A stretch of 64,000 nt of DNA from Liminaster sp017519885 (GTDB taxonomy: Bacteria; Bacteroidota; Bacteroidia; Bacteroidales; UBA3663), in assembly GCA_017519885.1 (NCBI GenBank), contig JAFWRO010000015.1, positions 186,001-250,000 of the forward strand. The letters run 5' to 3'. A model generated the notes under the pieces. That model made no database searches and was not told where the DNA came from. It saw nothing but the letters and a program-made list of their open reading frames with translations. This document shows positions 32,501 to 41,243 of this stretch, piece by piece. The position numbers and the translations under genes are program-made. Every line of letters begins with the position of its first letter. Within the stretch, counting starts at the first letter, position 1.

Positions 32501-32801
32501 ACATGCCGGTCGCAGCCGTCTGCGTCCTGTGCTCATGACCACACTGACCACCCTGCTCGGCATGTTGCCAATGGCAATCGGCACGGGCCAGGGTTCGGAG
32601 ATGTGGCAGCCAATGGGTGTCTCGATCATCGGTGGTCTGCTCGTTTCGACGGTGATGACCCTCGTGGTTGTTCCTTCGATCTACTGCATCGTCCAGGGCG
32701 TGAAGATCAAGACCGAGCGCAAGCTTTGGGCCAACAAGCTGGGCGTCGAGGCTGAATGGAACAAGAAACGCCATAAGTTCAAGACTCTCCGCAAGAAGTG
32801 A
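29559..32801 (+). CDS. RND (HAE1/AcrB-type) efflux pump permease
   Basis: A 1080-aa inner-membrane transporter with the twofold RND layout: TM1 near residue 12, a large periplasmic loop, helices 2-6 near 335-470, TM7 near 540, a second large loop, and helices 8-12 from about 865. The proton relay is seen in TM4 as GNVVDDAIVVLENV with the Asp pair. The N-terminal FIAIAIFGLFSLSKLPIDLMPDID and later PGASAEDIENNV are typical. Proton-driven export of drugs or other hydrophobic compounds. It is third in the operon. Confidence 0.95.
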   Translation: MTLYEGAVRRPIMTTLVFIAIAIFGLFSLSKLPIDLMPDIDTNMIMVMETYPGASAEDIENNVTRPLENTLNSVNYLKHITSQSQENYAIITLEFEYGYDIDALTNDVRDKLDMVSSALPDGAGTPIIFKFSTDMIPILVLSAQAKESTPALYKILDDQVANPLARIAGVGSVSVSGAAERTIYIYCDPNKLEAYGLTINGIAGVISAENVNVPGGSFDTGNNAYTLRVEGEFDDPQEMLDLVVGHKGDQLVYLRDVAEVKDGLQERAQKVTTFFTNESDPRGYSGEQGAMIIVQKQSGANSVAISEKVLAMLPQIQKTLPSDITLGVIVNTSENIYATIGSLEEIIVYAMLFVALVCFLFLGRWRAVVVIVLTIPLSLVASFIYLAVVGSSINMISLSCLSIAIGNVVDDAIVVLENVTNHIERGSEPKQAAIHGTNEVAISVIASTLTMIGVFFPLTMVSGMTGVLFKELGWMMCIIMIVSTTSALTFTPMMCSQMLRLKKRESWFSRWYEHFIVRGMLDKLDHWYAQRINWAVRHRKTMVAAIAIFFVVSMLPAVFGLIGTGFFPQQDSGRISVQLELPIGTRQARAEEIANELANTWMSRWGTPDKKVLKACNFTTGQADTDNTFASMQSNGTHIISFNIAMYKVAQRGMKVSMYEVGNQMREDLKKYPELAKIMVTEGGQRGMGGQTTADFEIYGYDLAYTDSLTNLMKTYMESLPGVSQINISRPDRQPEVQVDFDRKKLARYGLNTQTAGMYLRSAFNGTTASYFREDGEEYDIIVRYTPEVREDVKTIENIWMPSTAGAVRVRDVGQVVERETLPTIERKDRQRVNTMSCVVNADVSDLGSVVKAGQAYIEQLRNEGYLSGDTDIQVSGSYEDQQDSFKDLTVLGILILLIVFIVMAAQFESWSDPFIIMLVSIPFTFTGIVLALWLTGIDLNIMSMLGGVMLIGIVVKNGIVLIDYIHLLRERGESVISAVVHAGRSRLRPVLMTTLTTLLGMLPMAIGTGQGSEMWQPMGVSIIGGLLVSTVMTLVVVPSIYCIVQGVKIKTERKLWANKLGVEAEWNKKRHKFKTLRKK

Positions 32802-32829
32802 TCATGAAGTTAAATAATTCAAGACGACT

Positions 32830-33123
32830 ATGAAAGGAATATTTATAGCATTCGACCAGGCACATCGCGACGAGGTGGTAGCAGGTCTTGCCAGCTGTAT
32901 GCAGCATGGATACACGATGTTCCCCGACACCTGGGGACGAGGCACCAACGGCGGCATACCCCACTACGGCAGTCATGCATGGCCTGGACAGAACAGTGCC
33001 ATCTTCACCGTGTGTGAAGACGATCGCGTGGAGAGGATTCTCGAACGCTTGCGCAAGATTGACAAGGAGCGCCCTCAGCTCGGACTTCGTGCCTTCGTGG
33101 TGCCGGTTGAGCAGGCAATCTGA
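32830..33123 (+). CDS. PII-like small protein in the RND operon
   Basis: A 97-aa protein with a ferredoxin-like beta-alpha-beta pattern of PII/GlnB relatives: strand KGIFIAFDQAHRDEVVAGL, a T-loop-like segment with many Gly (TWGRGTNGGIPHYGSHAWPG), strand AIFTVCEDDRVERILERL, then RAFVVPVEQAI. No uridylylation Tyr at the canonical spot is evident. It follows the pump gene by 28 bp and is the last gene before the terminator. Similar PII-like genes are found next to cation or RND pumps, where they may sense a nucleotide and modulate transport; inference. Confidence 0.7.
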   Translation: MKGIFIAFDQAHRDEVVAGLASCMQHGYTMFPDTWGRGTNGGIPHYGSHAWPGQNSAIFTVCEDDRVERILERLRKIDKERPQLGLRAFVVPVEQAI

Positions 33124-33144
33124 TACGGATTATTTATCTCAATG

Positions 33145-33184
33145 GAGCGAAAACCCGCGTTACTTCGGGCTTTCGCTCTTTTTT
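33145..33184 (+). terminator. Terminator of the RND operon
   Basis: GAGCGAAAACCCG (33145-33157), 8-nt loop, CGGGCTTTCGCTC (33166-33178), one mismatch, then TTTTTT. Confidence 0.9.
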
Positions 33185-33239
33185 CAGCCAATTTTCATTC
33201 TTTTTCCTCTGAAGATTTGCTTTTTTCTCAAATTCTTTC

Positions 33240-33248
33240 TATATTTGC
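33240..33248 (+). promoter_or_regulatory. -7 promoter box for the HerA-type ATPase
   Basis: TATATTTGC, 32 bp before the start codon. Confidence 0.7.
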
Positions 33249-33280
33249 GGCGTGAATAAAATAACCTCAAAATAACTTCC

Positions 33281-34993
33281 ATGTACACTTCCGACAAACA
33301 ACTTTACGTAGCCCATTCGACTAATGGCCCTATCCACCTGGTAGGGAAGATGTGTAACCGCCATGGCCTTATCGCCGGTGCCACAGGTACGGGCAAGACC
33401 GTTTCGCTGCAGGTGCTGGCCGAGACATTCAGCCAGGCCGGTGTGCCGTGCTTTATGGCCGATATGAAGGGGGACTTGAGCGGCATCAGCCAGACCGGTA
33501 CTATGTCGAGCTTCATACAGAAGCGTTGCGCCGAGTTCGGCATCGAGAATCCGCAGTTCCAACCTTGCCCCGTGCGTTTCTGGGATGTCTTTGGTGAACA
33601 AGGCTATCCCATGCGCACCACCGTTTCGGCTATGGGTCCGCAGCTCCTTGCCCGACTGCTCGGACTCAACGACACGCAGGCGGGCGTGCTCAACATCGTC
33701 TTCCGCATTGCCGATGACAATAACCTGCTGCTCATCGACATCAAGGACCTCCGCCTGATGCTTGACTTCTGCGGCAAGAACGCCTCGAAGCTCACCACTG
33801 AGTACGGTATGATTTCGACTGCCAGCGTCGGTGCCATCCAGCGTGCCATCATGACGCTCGAATCGGAGGGCGCCGAGCAGTTCTTCGGCGAACCTGCGTT
33901 CAACATCCAGGACCTCATCGAAACGGAGAACGGCCGCGGCATTATGAACGTGCTTTGTGCCGACAAGCTGATGCTCAAGCCGAAGCTCTATTCGACCTTC
34001 CTGCTTTGGCTCATCACTGAACTTTATGCCAACCTTCCCGAAGTGGGTGACCAGGAGCTGCCCAAGCTGGTGTTCTTCTTCGACGAGGCACATATGCTGT
34101 TTGAAGACACTTCGAAGGCGCTTGTCGATAAGATCGAGCAGGTGATCCGTCTGGTACGTTCGAAGGGTGTGGGCATCTACTTTGTCACACAGTCGCCTAC
34201 CGACATACCACAGGATATCCTCGGGCAGCTCGGCAACCGCATCCAGCACGCCTTGCGTGCCTATACCCCCAAGGATCAAAAGGCCGTGCGCACGGCAGCT
34301 GAGACGTTTCGCGCCAATCCGGAATTCAATACCGCTGACGTTATCATGGAACTTGGTACGGGCGAGGCTCTCGTGTCGTTCCTCGATGCCAAGGGTGCCC
34401 CGACGATGGTGGAACGTGCACGCATCCTCTTCCCGCTTAGCCAGATTGGTGCCATCACCGCAGGACAGCGCCTCGACATTATGAATGCAGCTCCCGACTA
34501 TATCAAGGAATACAAGAATTACTTCGACCGAGAGAGCGCCTATGAGGTGCTGAGTGAAGTACGAAAGGTCGCCGACGAACAGAAGGCTGCAGAAGAGCAG
34601 GCCAAGGCTGACGAAAAGGCGCGCATTGAAGCCGAGAAGCAGGCCGAGAAGGAACGCAAGGAGGCCGAACGTGCCGCCAAGGCAGAGGAGAAGGAGCGCA
34701 AGGCTGCCGAGAAGGCCAAGGGCAAGTCGTCGGGCCTTTCGCGCACAATCTTCGGCACACTTATTGGTGCGGTGACTGCTAGTGTGGCACGCAGCGTGGG
34801 CAACAGTATCGGCAAGTCAATTACCGGTGGCTCTTCCAAGAAATCCAGCTCATCTTCGAAGAGTTCTTCGTCGAAGAGCAAGAAGAGCAGCAGCGGTGGA
34901 GTAGGCGACATCTTCGGCAAGGCTGCCAAGAGCGCCACAACAACTGCTACTCGCAAGATTACGCAGGAAATCCTGAAGGGACTCTTCAAGTAA
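33281..34993 (+). CDS. HerA/DUF853-type ATPase
   Basis: A 570-aa ATPase of the helicase HerA-like C-terminal (DUF853) family: Walker A GATGTGKTVSLQVLAE near residue 33, Walker B LVFFFDEAH near 263, a glutamine-containing sensor FVTQSPTDIP, and an arginine finger-like GNRIQHALRAYTPKD. The last 150 residues are a long Ala/Glu/Lys coiled coil (EEQAKADEKARIEAEKQAEK), a hydrophobic Gly/Ser segment, and a Ser/Lys-rich tail (SSSKSSSSKSKKSSSG). HerA-like pumps act on DNA ends or translocate substrates; YjgR-type members are uncharacterised. Monocistronic with its own promoter. Confidence 0.9.
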   Translation: MYTSDKQLYVAHSTNGPIHLVGKMCNRHGLIAGATGTGKTVSLQVLAETFSQAGVPCFMADMKGDLSGISQTGTMSSFIQKRCAEFGIENPQFQPCPVRFWDVFGEQGYPMRTTVSAMGPQLLARLLGLNDTQAGVLNIVFRIADDNNLLLIDIKDLRLMLDFCGKNASKLTTEYGMISTASVGAIQRAIMTLESEGAEQFFGEPAFNIQDLIETENGRGIMNVLCADKLMLKPKLYSTFLLWLITELYANLPEVGDQELPKLVFFFDEAHMLFEDTSKALVDKIEQVIRLVRSKGVGIYFVTQSPTDIPQDILGQLGNRIQHALRAYTPKDQKAVRTAAETFRANPEFNTADVIMELGTGEALVSFLDAKGAPTMVERARILFPLSQIGAITAGQRLDIMNAAPDYIKEYKNYFDRESAYEVLSEVRKVADEQKAAEEQAKADEKARIEAEKQAEKERKEAERAAKAEEKERKAAEKAKGKSSGLSRTIFGTLIGAVTASVARSVGNSIGKSITGGSSKKSSSSSKSSSSKSKKSSSGGVGDIFGKAAKSATTTATRKITQEILKGLFK

Positions 34994-35007
34994 GGATTAA
35001 GAGAGGT

Positions 35008-35058
35008 TCGGTATTTCGGTTTTTCGTAATTATGGTATTACGGAATACCGGAATACCG
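35008..35058 (+). terminator. Inverted repeat downstream of the HerA gene
   Basis: TCGGTATTTCGGTTTTTCGTAAT pairs loosely with ATTACGGAATACCGGAATACCGA, giving a long stem with internal loops; a weak T tail. It may act as a terminator or mRNA end stabiliser. Confidence 0.55.
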
Positions 35059-35113
35059 AAATTATGATAACAAGATAATAATTTCCTCTTATTATATATT
35101 AAACAAAAATCTT

Positions 35114-37312
35114 ATGGAAAACATTCCCGTTGTCTTTTGGATCGTACCCATCGCATCCATCGTCGCACTGGTGATGGCATGGGTCTTCTTTCGCAGTATG
35201 ATGAAGGCTGACGAGGGTACACCTCGTATGCGCGAGATTGCCGAGTATGTCCGCAAGGGCGCTATGGCTTACCTGAAGCAGCAGTACAAGGTTGTGCTCA
35301 TCGTCTTCATTGTCCTTGCTGTTGTTTTCGCCATCATGGCCTACGGCTTCAATGCCCAGAATCCTTGGGTACCGTTCGCCTTCCTCACCGGAGGTTTCTT
35401 CAGCGGCCTGGCCGGTTTCTTCGGCATGAAGACGGCCACCTACGCTTCGGGACGTACTGCCAATGCGGCACGCAAGGGCCTCGACAGTGGCCTGAAGATT
35501 GCCTTCCGTTCGGGTGCCGTGATGGGTCTCACCGTGGTGGGCCTTGGTTTGCTCGACATTGCCATCTGGTTCCTCGTGCTCAACCACTTCTATCATGGTG
35601 ACTCCACTTCGCTCATCACTATCACCACTACGATGCTGACGTTCGGCATGGGTGCTTCGACACAGGCATTGTTTGCCCGTGTAGGTGGTGGCATCTACAC
35701 CAAGGCTGCTGACGTGGGTGCCGACATCGTGGGCAAGGTCGAGGCTGACATCCCCGAAGATGATCCACGCAACCCCGCCACCATCGCCGACAATGTGGGC
35801 GACAACGTAGGTGACGTGGCCGGCATGGGCGCCGACCTCTACGAGAGCTATTGCGGCTCAATCCTCAGTACTGCAGCCCTGGGCGCTACGGCTTATGCCT
35901 ATTCGGCAGGCGATATGCAGCTCCGTGCCGTCATCGCTCCTATGCTTATAGCTGCTGTGGGTGTATTCCTCAGCCTGCTCGGCGTGTTCCTCGTTCGCAC
36001 CAAGGAAGGAGCCACGATGAAGGATCTGCTCCATTCGCTTGGCGTAGGCACCAACACCGCAGCCATCCTCATCGCCGTTTGTACCTTCGGCATCCTTTAT
36101 GCCTTGGGCTTCGAAAACTGGTGGCAACTCAGCCTTTCGGTAATCAGTGGTCTGGCAGCTGGTGTCATCATCGGACAGGCTACCGAGTACTACACCTCGC
36201 AGTCCTATACACCTACGAAGGAGATTTCGGCAGCTTCGAAGACCGGTTCGGCCACGGTGATCATCAAGGGTATCGGCACAGGTATGATTTCGACCTGTAT
36301 CCCTATGCTCACCATTTCGATTGCCATCTGCCTGAGTTACCTTTGCGCCAATGGCTTTGACTTCAGCATGAGTGCAGGCAGCATCCAGCTGGGCCTCTAC
36401 GGCATCGGCATCGCAGCTGTCGGCATGCTTTCGACGCTTGGCATCACCCTTGCAACTGACGCTTACGGTCCTATTGCCGACAATGCTGGCGGTAATGCTG
36501 AGATGAGCGAACTGGGTGAGGAGGTACGTCATCGCACCGATGCTCTCGACGCACTGGGCAACACTACAGCTGCAACGGGCAAGGGCTTCGCCATCGGTTC
36601 GGCTGCGCTTACCGCTCTCGCACTTCTGGCTTCGTATATTGAAGAGGTGAAGATTGCCATGGATCGTGTGGGGAAGACCATGACCGACGTTGCCGGCAAC
36701 ACCATCGAGGCAGGCAAGGCCAATATCCCCGACTTCATGAACTACTTCCAGGTGAACCTGATGAACCCGAAGGTGCTCGTCGGCATCTTCATCGGCGCCA
36801 TGGCAGCATTCCTGTTCTGCGGCCTCACGATGGGTGCTGTAGGACGTGCAGCCGGCAAGATGGTTGAGGAGGTTCGTCGCCAGTTCCGTGAGATAAAGGG
36901 CATCCTCGAAGGCAAGGGCACACCTGACTATGGCCGTTGCGTTGAGATTTCGACCCTGGCAGCCCAGCACGAGATGATCGTGCCTGCCCTGCTCGCCATC
37001 ATCATCCCCATCGTCGTTGGTCTGTTCCTCGGTGTGGCTGGTGTGCTTGGCCTGCTTGTCGGAGGTCTTTCGTCTGGCTTCACGCTTGCCGTATTTATGT
37101 CGAATGCAGGTGGTGCGTGGGACAATGCCAAGAAGTATGTCGAAGAAGGCAACTTCGGTGGCAAAGGCTCGGCATGCCACAAGGCTACCATCGTGGGTGA
37201 CACCGTAGGCGATCCGTTCAAGGATACCTCCGGTCCTTCGCTCAACATCCTCATCAAGCTGATGTCGATGGTCAGCATCGTCATGGCAGGTCTCACCATC
37301 GCATTCATGTAA
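35114..37312 (+). CDS. hppA: Membrane-bound ion-translocating pyrophosphatase (K+-dependent type)
   Basis: A 732-aa integral membrane pyrophosphatase with about 16 helices. The substrate site is complete: DVGADIVGKVEADIPEDDPRN near residue 197 (DxxxDxxGKxE), DNVGDNVGDVAGMGADLYE, and DNAGGNAEMSE later. The segment LGNTTAATGKGFAIGSAALTA has Ala where K+-independent enzymes have Lys, so this is the K+-dependent class; those enzymes pump Na+, H+ or both, as in gut Bacteroides. It turns PPi hydrolysis into an ion gradient. Family usual length is about 700-770. Confidence 0.95.
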   Translation: MENIPVVFWIVPIASIVALVMAWVFFRSMMKADEGTPRMREIAEYVRKGAMAYLKQQYKVVLIVFIVLAVVFAIMAYGFNAQNPWVPFAFLTGGFFSGLAGFFGMKTATYASGRTANAARKGLDSGLKIAFRSGAVMGLTVVGLGLLDIAIWFLVLNHFYHGDSTSLITITTTMLTFGMGASTQALFARVGGGIYTKAADVGADIVGKVEADIPEDDPRNPATIADNVGDNVGDVAGMGADLYESYCGSILSTAALGATAYAYSAGDMQLRAVIAPMLIAAVGVFLSLLGVFLVRTKEGATMKDLLHSLGVGTNTAAILIAVCTFGILYALGFENWWQLSLSVISGLAAGVIIGQATEYYTSQSYTPTKEISAASKTGSATVIIKGIGTGMISTCIPMLTISIAICLSYLCANGFDFSMSAGSIQLGLYGIGIAAVGMLSTLGITLATDAYGPIADNAGGNAEMSELGEEVRHRTDALDALGNTTAATGKGFAIGSAALTALALLASYIEEVKIAMDRVGKTMTDVAGNTIEAGKANIPDFMNYFQVNLMNPKVLVGIFIGAMAAFLFCGLTMGAVGRAAGKMVEEVRRQFREIKGILEGKGTPDYGRCVEISTLAAQHEMIVPALLAIIIPIVVGLFLGVAGVLGLLVGGLSSGFTLAVFMSNAGGAWDNAKKYVEEGNFGGKGSACHKATIVGDTVGDPFKDTSGPSLNILIKLMSMVSIVMAGLTIAFM

Positions 37313-37339
37313 TAGCCTATTTCGAAACGAATCGTTTCT

Positions 37340-39340
37340 ATGACCATTCAATTTAAGATTCAGCTCCGTGGCATCACCAAACCGCCCGTATGGCGTCGCT
37401 TGGTGATGCCCGGAGCGTTTTCGTTCAGCGACTTTCACAATGCCATCCAGTCGGCCTTCGGCTGGTGTAATGAACACCTCTATCAGTTTCAGTGGCGTCC
37501 TTACGACGACGGATGGTGTGTCAAGGGCCCCGACGTTGAAGACGAAGGGTGGGGCGAAGAAATGGATGCCAGCAAAATCAATGTCGCCAAATTCATTCAG
37601 GAGAGGGGGCTCGAAAAGTTCGTCTATATCTATGACTTCGGCGACGATTGGTTTCATGATATCACCATCGAGAAGAGCGATCCCCTCGGTATGCTCCATC
37701 ATCCCGTCTGTCTTGCCGGCAAGGGTGCTTGTCCGCCCGAGGACTGCGGAGGACCCTGGGGTTACGAGGAGATGAAGTTTGAGATGAGCAAGAGCGAGAT
37801 CAGCCGATTCGACCTTGGAGCCACCAACAGCAGGCTGGCTAAAGTTACAGCAGGCAGTCATTTAGTGGTGGATTGGGACCAGATGGATTTTCCCGAGGAA
37901 GATGACGATACTGCCGAAGATGCCTCCGTTGACGATACCTCCGCCGAAGATGCCTCTGTTGCCGACGACGCATTGAAGACAGGACTCGAAATACTTGCGA
38001 AGGAAAAGGTTGACCTTGTCGATATGAAAATACTTGTCAAGCGCATTCCTGAAGAAGAACTGGTGGACTTCGCTGAGGATTTCGGCTTCTCGCTGGATAA
38101 GGATGCCAGTTCGACGAGGATTCGCAAGGCTTATGTCAAGGCTGTGCTCGACCATCCTGTCCAAGTGCTCCATCGCCTACCTTTCGAGGACATCCGTATT
38201 CTCCAGGGTCTGCAGAGCCATCCTCACCCTTCATTGGTCATGCCCTATTGTGAGGATTTGTACCATCAGCCTATGATGCTACATCTGGGTTTTGCCGCTA
38301 CATATTACAACGATGATGGAGATGAATTCATGCAGATTGCCTCCGACTTCTGGAAAGCTGTCGAACCACATCTCGACACAGTGATGGAAGACCCCGAAGT
38401 CCAGCTGAGATGCGCAGCCGAGACTTTCGTCATTGGTCTTGCCAACCTTTATGGGCAGGTTGCAGGACGATTTGTTGTGCAGGAATGGGTGCGATTGGGA
38501 TATGCTGAATCCATCGAAATGGCGAGAGAGACACTTGAGGAAGCCTATAAGGAATCGTTGCGTCTGCAATGGAATGCAATTTACGAACTGGAGAGTGACA
38601 AGAATGTCGAGGATTATCTTTTCCTCTCTTATTGGTCTTGGGATGATGACAAGGAGCTTAAGCGTGAAATCAAGAAACATCGCGATGTGGCTGGTGATTA
38701 TCGGCTCTTCACGTTCGAGGATATTGTTCTTGCCTCGCAGACACCGTTCCCAGTTATCCCTAACCCCGCAGGAAAGGAATTTGTTGATATGCTATGCAAC
38801 GATTTCCATCTTGACGAGTTCAGGGCGATGGATATCTGCAAGGAACTGTGGTATCTGATGATGCACAAGTGCGAGGATCAGGACTCGGAGCAACCTGGAG
38901 ATTATCTGTTTGTCGAGTTGTTTGAGGTAAAGGATGTCAAGAGTCCTCGCTATCGGAAGGCCATGGAGTGCCTCGACAAGTATCTCAACAACATGCCGAA
39001 CTGGGTGTTGAAAGGGCATACGCCAGCCGAAGTAGGCCGATTGAAGAGTACTGAAGCCACTATGCCAAGATTTTTCGAGAAATCCTCCGGCAAGAATTCT
39101 AAGGGTTTCTCATCCGAAGATCTAGACGCTGCTCTTCAGCGGCTGGCGTCACTACTCAACCTCGATTCATCGGCAGCCAAACCCATCGGCACCAAAGGAA
39201 AAACGGGCGCCACATCCAAGAAGAATCAGAGTGCCGATTCGCCGCTCGAAAAGTCTCTCTTCGATGACATCAAGCCCAGACGGAATGACCCATGTCCCTG
39301 TGGCAGCGGAAAGAAGTATAAGAACTGTTGCGGAAAGTGA
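37340..39340 (+). CDS. pRiA4b ORF-3-like protein with C-terminal SEC-C motif
   Basis: A 666-aa protein. The first 180 residues match the plasmid pRiA4b ORF-3-like domain (IQFKIQLRGITKPPVWRRLV, then FSFSDFHNAIQSAFGWCNEHLYQF split, YIYDFGDDWFHDI). A long helical middle follows, and the last 18 residues are a SEC-C zinc motif (RRNDPCPCGSGKKYKNCCGK). The pRiA4b domain is often annotated as transposon-passenger, but free-standing versions with SEC-C are common in Bacteroidetes and are not evidence for a transposon here. The function is unknown; SEC-C may bind nucleic acid or ribosomes. It starts 27 bp after the pyrophosphatase gene. Confidence 0.88.
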   Translation: MTIQFKIQLRGITKPPVWRRLVMPGAFSFSDFHNAIQSAFGWCNEHLYQFQWRPYDDGWCVKGPDVEDEGWGEEMDASKINVAKFIQERGLEKFVYIYDFGDDWFHDITIEKSDPLGMLHHPVCLAGKGACPPEDCGGPWGYEEMKFEMSKSEISRFDLGATNSRLAKVTAGSHLVVDWDQMDFPEEDDDTAEDASVDDTSAEDASVADDALKTGLEILAKEKVDLVDMKILVKRIPEEELVDFAEDFGFSLDKDASSTRIRKAYVKAVLDHPVQVLHRLPFEDIRILQGLQSHPHPSLVMPYCEDLYHQPMMLHLGFAATYYNDDGDEFMQIASDFWKAVEPHLDTVMEDPEVQLRCAAETFVIGLANLYGQVAGRFVVQEWVRLGYAESIEMARETLEEAYKESLRLQWNAIYELESDKNVEDYLFLSYWSWDDDKELKREIKKHRDVAGDYRLFTFEDIVLASQTPFPVIPNPAGKEFVDMLCNDFHLDEFRAMDICKELWYLMMHKCEDQDSEQPGDYLFVELFEVKDVKSPRYRKAMECLDKYLNNMPNWVLKGHTPAEVGRLKSTEATMPRFFEKSSGKNSKGFSSEDLDAALQRLASLLNLDSSAAKPIGTKGKTGATSKKNQSADSPLEKSLFDDIKPRRNDPCPCGSGKKYKNCCGK

Positions 39341-39350
39341 TAACTAAAAT

Positions 39351-39389
39351 AACGTCGGAATCGTAAATTTTTATTGCGATTCCGACGTT
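39351..39389. terminator. Bidirectional terminator
   Basis: AACGTCGGAATCG and CGATTCCGACGTT, perfect 13-bp arms with a 13-nt T-rich loop, between convergent genes. Confidence 0.9.
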
Positions 39390-39393
39390 AATC

Positions 39394-40986
39394 TTATCCT
39401 TTGACAATCCAATCCTCCACGGTGCGCGTTTCGGAATTCATGCTGACACCAATCTTCACCACACGGCGACCATCGGTCTGAAATGGGAGAGCATAGCCCT
39501 TCGTGTCAATCTGTTCGAGGGCAGCTTGTGCTGTGTCGCCTACCTTCAGCTCAAATACATATATAGCATCGGGCAACCACACCACCATATCGACTCGGCC
39601 ACCTGCGCATTTCACCTGCGTGCGAGCATAGACGTTGAGCATCGAAAAGATCAGATACATCGTATATTCATAGAAACCTTCGGCCGTAGCCGCTTCCTTC
39701 AGTTTCTGCTTGAATCCTTCCACGTAGGGCACACCGGCCAGATAGGTTTGCATCTCACGCATCGCCAAGTCGATGTCGCCTCGTTTCAACGCACGCCAGA
39801 ACTTGGCCGCAAATCCCATCTGTACGTCTGCATCATTCAGTCCGATATAGATGGGCAATAGACCTCTGACGTAGCCGATACGCACTTCCTGGTTAGGAAT
39901 GGATAGCGTATATGCCTCGGTCTCGCGGTCGTAGTCCTTGATGGTCAGATAACCGCTTTGGTAGAGCAAGGGCAAAGCATCGTGCATCGCCTCGGTGGGT
40001 TGGTCGAAGGCCGACGAGGGAACCTCCAGCTTGTCGAGCGACATGATATCGGTGCGGAAGTGCCGCATCTGACGGATAAGGAACGTGGGTGTGCCGCTCT
40101 CGAACCAATAGTTGTCCACTTTGTTCTGTGCGAAAGCCTTCATAAGGCTGAAAGGGTTGTAGATATCTTCTTTTTTCTCCGAGAACCGATAGCCGTCATA
40201 CCTCAATTTCAACTTCTGATGCATGTCGTCCCAAGTCGTTTCGTATGCTTCGGCCAACAGTCCGATATCCTCCTTGAGGGTGGAGACCAGTTCTTGTTCC
40301 GTGATTCCGCAGATGGCACCGAACTTTGCATCCATTGTCACGTTCATCAGGTTGTTGATGGTCGAGAAGATGCTCAGTTGCGAGAACTTCGTGATGCCCG
40401 TGATAAAGCAGAACCTGACTTTAGCCTCCATAGCTTTCAATGGCTGGAAGAATTCCTGCATCACCTTGCGCATATCTTTCAGACGTTCATCCTCATGCAG
40501 CACGTCGAGCAGTGGTGCATCATATTCGTCGATGATGACTGCCACTTGCCCGTATTGTGACTGCTGGCTGGCGCGGGTGATAAGCCCTTTCAAGCATTTC
40601 CCCGGAGTCTGCTCCTGAGGATTTTCGCCATAAACCTCACGCAAGTCGTTCAGTAGGAACATCAGGGTCGTGCGCAGTTCCTCGGCATTCTCCTGGTTCT
40701 TGGCCATGCTCAGGTCAAGATGCAGAACGGGATATTGCTTCCACTCATGTTCCAAGTCCATGATCTTCAGACCTTCGAACAGCTCGCGTTCTCCATTGAA
40801 ATAAGAGCCAAGGGTTGTGGATAGTAGCGACTTGCCGAAACGACGCGGGCGGCTCAGGAAAATGTACTTGCCATAGTGGGCCAAATCCCAAACCAAATCC
40901 GTCTTGTCAATATACACATATCCGCCTCGGATAATCTCCGAGAACGTCTGAATACCTATCGGGTACTTTCTCATTTGTTTCATCAT
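39394..40986 (-). CDS. AAA-ATPase-like protein with PD-(D/E)XK nuclease domain
   Basis: A 530-aa protein with the common two-part layout: an AAA-ATPase-like N-terminal domain (YPIGIQTFSEII, YVYIDKTDLVWDL, Walker A LSRPRRFGKSLL near residue 45, Walker B VAVIIDEYDAPL near 150) and a C-terminal DUF1703/PD-(D/E)XK-type domain (GGRVDMVVWLPDAIYVFELKVG, with the Asp and the ELK catalytic pair). Such genes are abundant and variable in Bacteroidetes; a nuclease or defence role is often proposed but not proven. First ATG used; 40974 (MRKYPIG) is also possible. Confidence 0.9.
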   Translation of the reverse strand: MMKQMRKYPIGIQTFSEIIRGGYVYIDKTDLVWDLAHYGKYIFLSRPRRFGKSLLSTTLGSYFNGERELFEGLKIMDLEHEWKQYPVLHLDLSMAKNQENAEELRTTLMFLLNDLREVYGENPQEQTPGKCLKGLITRASQQSQYGQVAVIIDEYDAPLLDVLHEDERLKDMRKVMQEFFQPLKAMEAKVRFCFITGITKFSQLSIFSTINNLMNVTMDAKFGAICGITEQELVSTLKEDIGLLAEAYETTWDDMHQKLKLRYDGYRFSEKKEDIYNPFSLMKAFAQNKVDNYWFESGTPTFLIRQMRHFRTDIMSLDKLEVPSSAFDQPTEAMHDALPLLYQSGYLTIKDYDRETEAYTLSIPNQEVRIGYVRGLLPIYIGLNDADVQMGFAAKFWRALKRGDIDLAMREMQTYLAGVPYVEGFKQKLKEAATAEGFYEYTMYLIFSMLNVYARTQVKCAGGRVDMVVWLPDAIYVFELKVGDTAQAALEQIDTKGYALPFQTDGRRVVKIGVSMNSETRTVEDWIVKG

Positions 40987-41020
40987 GTTTCCGACACAAT
41001 TTGATGATGTCTTTCGGCGA

Positions 41021-41028
41021 CAAAGATA
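41021..41028 (-). promoter_or_regulatory. -7 promoter box for the AAA-ATPase gene
   Basis: TATCTTTG on the minus strand, 35 bp before the start codon. Confidence 0.7.
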
Positions 41029-41204
41029 CGCATTTTTTTTCTATAAAACAAACAAGGATACGTCAAAAATGACTATTTTTGCCGAAAAAATCGGAGAATT
41101 GCCGTAAGGGTGGTTAATTTATGTTCAGAACATGCTACATGAACACTCAAATTCCATACTCAGAACGCCAGCTTGAGGAGTAGTCTGCTGATATAGTTCA
41201 GTTG

Positions 41205-41243
41205 AACATAACAAAAGTGGCTAACCTCACGGTCGGCCACCTT
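41205..41243 (-). terminator. Terminator on the minus strand
   Basis: AAAGTGGC (41214-41221) pairs with GCCACCTTT (one bulge), with a nested ACC/GGT pair and TCAC loop; the minus strand exits in CTTTTGTT. Confidence 0.75.

Noticed and set aside
31842..32774. 310-codon minus-strand frame in the RND gene
   Set aside because: Shadow frame with Asp/His runs; no start context or promoter.
35858..37861. 667-codon minus-strand frame opposite hppA
   Set aside because: Spans two plus-strand genes with clear families; composition (His, Cys, Arg) is typical of antisense shadows.
37340..39340. Transposon, because of the pRiA4b ORF-3-like domain
   Set aside because: No transposase, no inverted ends; free-standing pRiA4b/SEC-C genes are common in this phylum.
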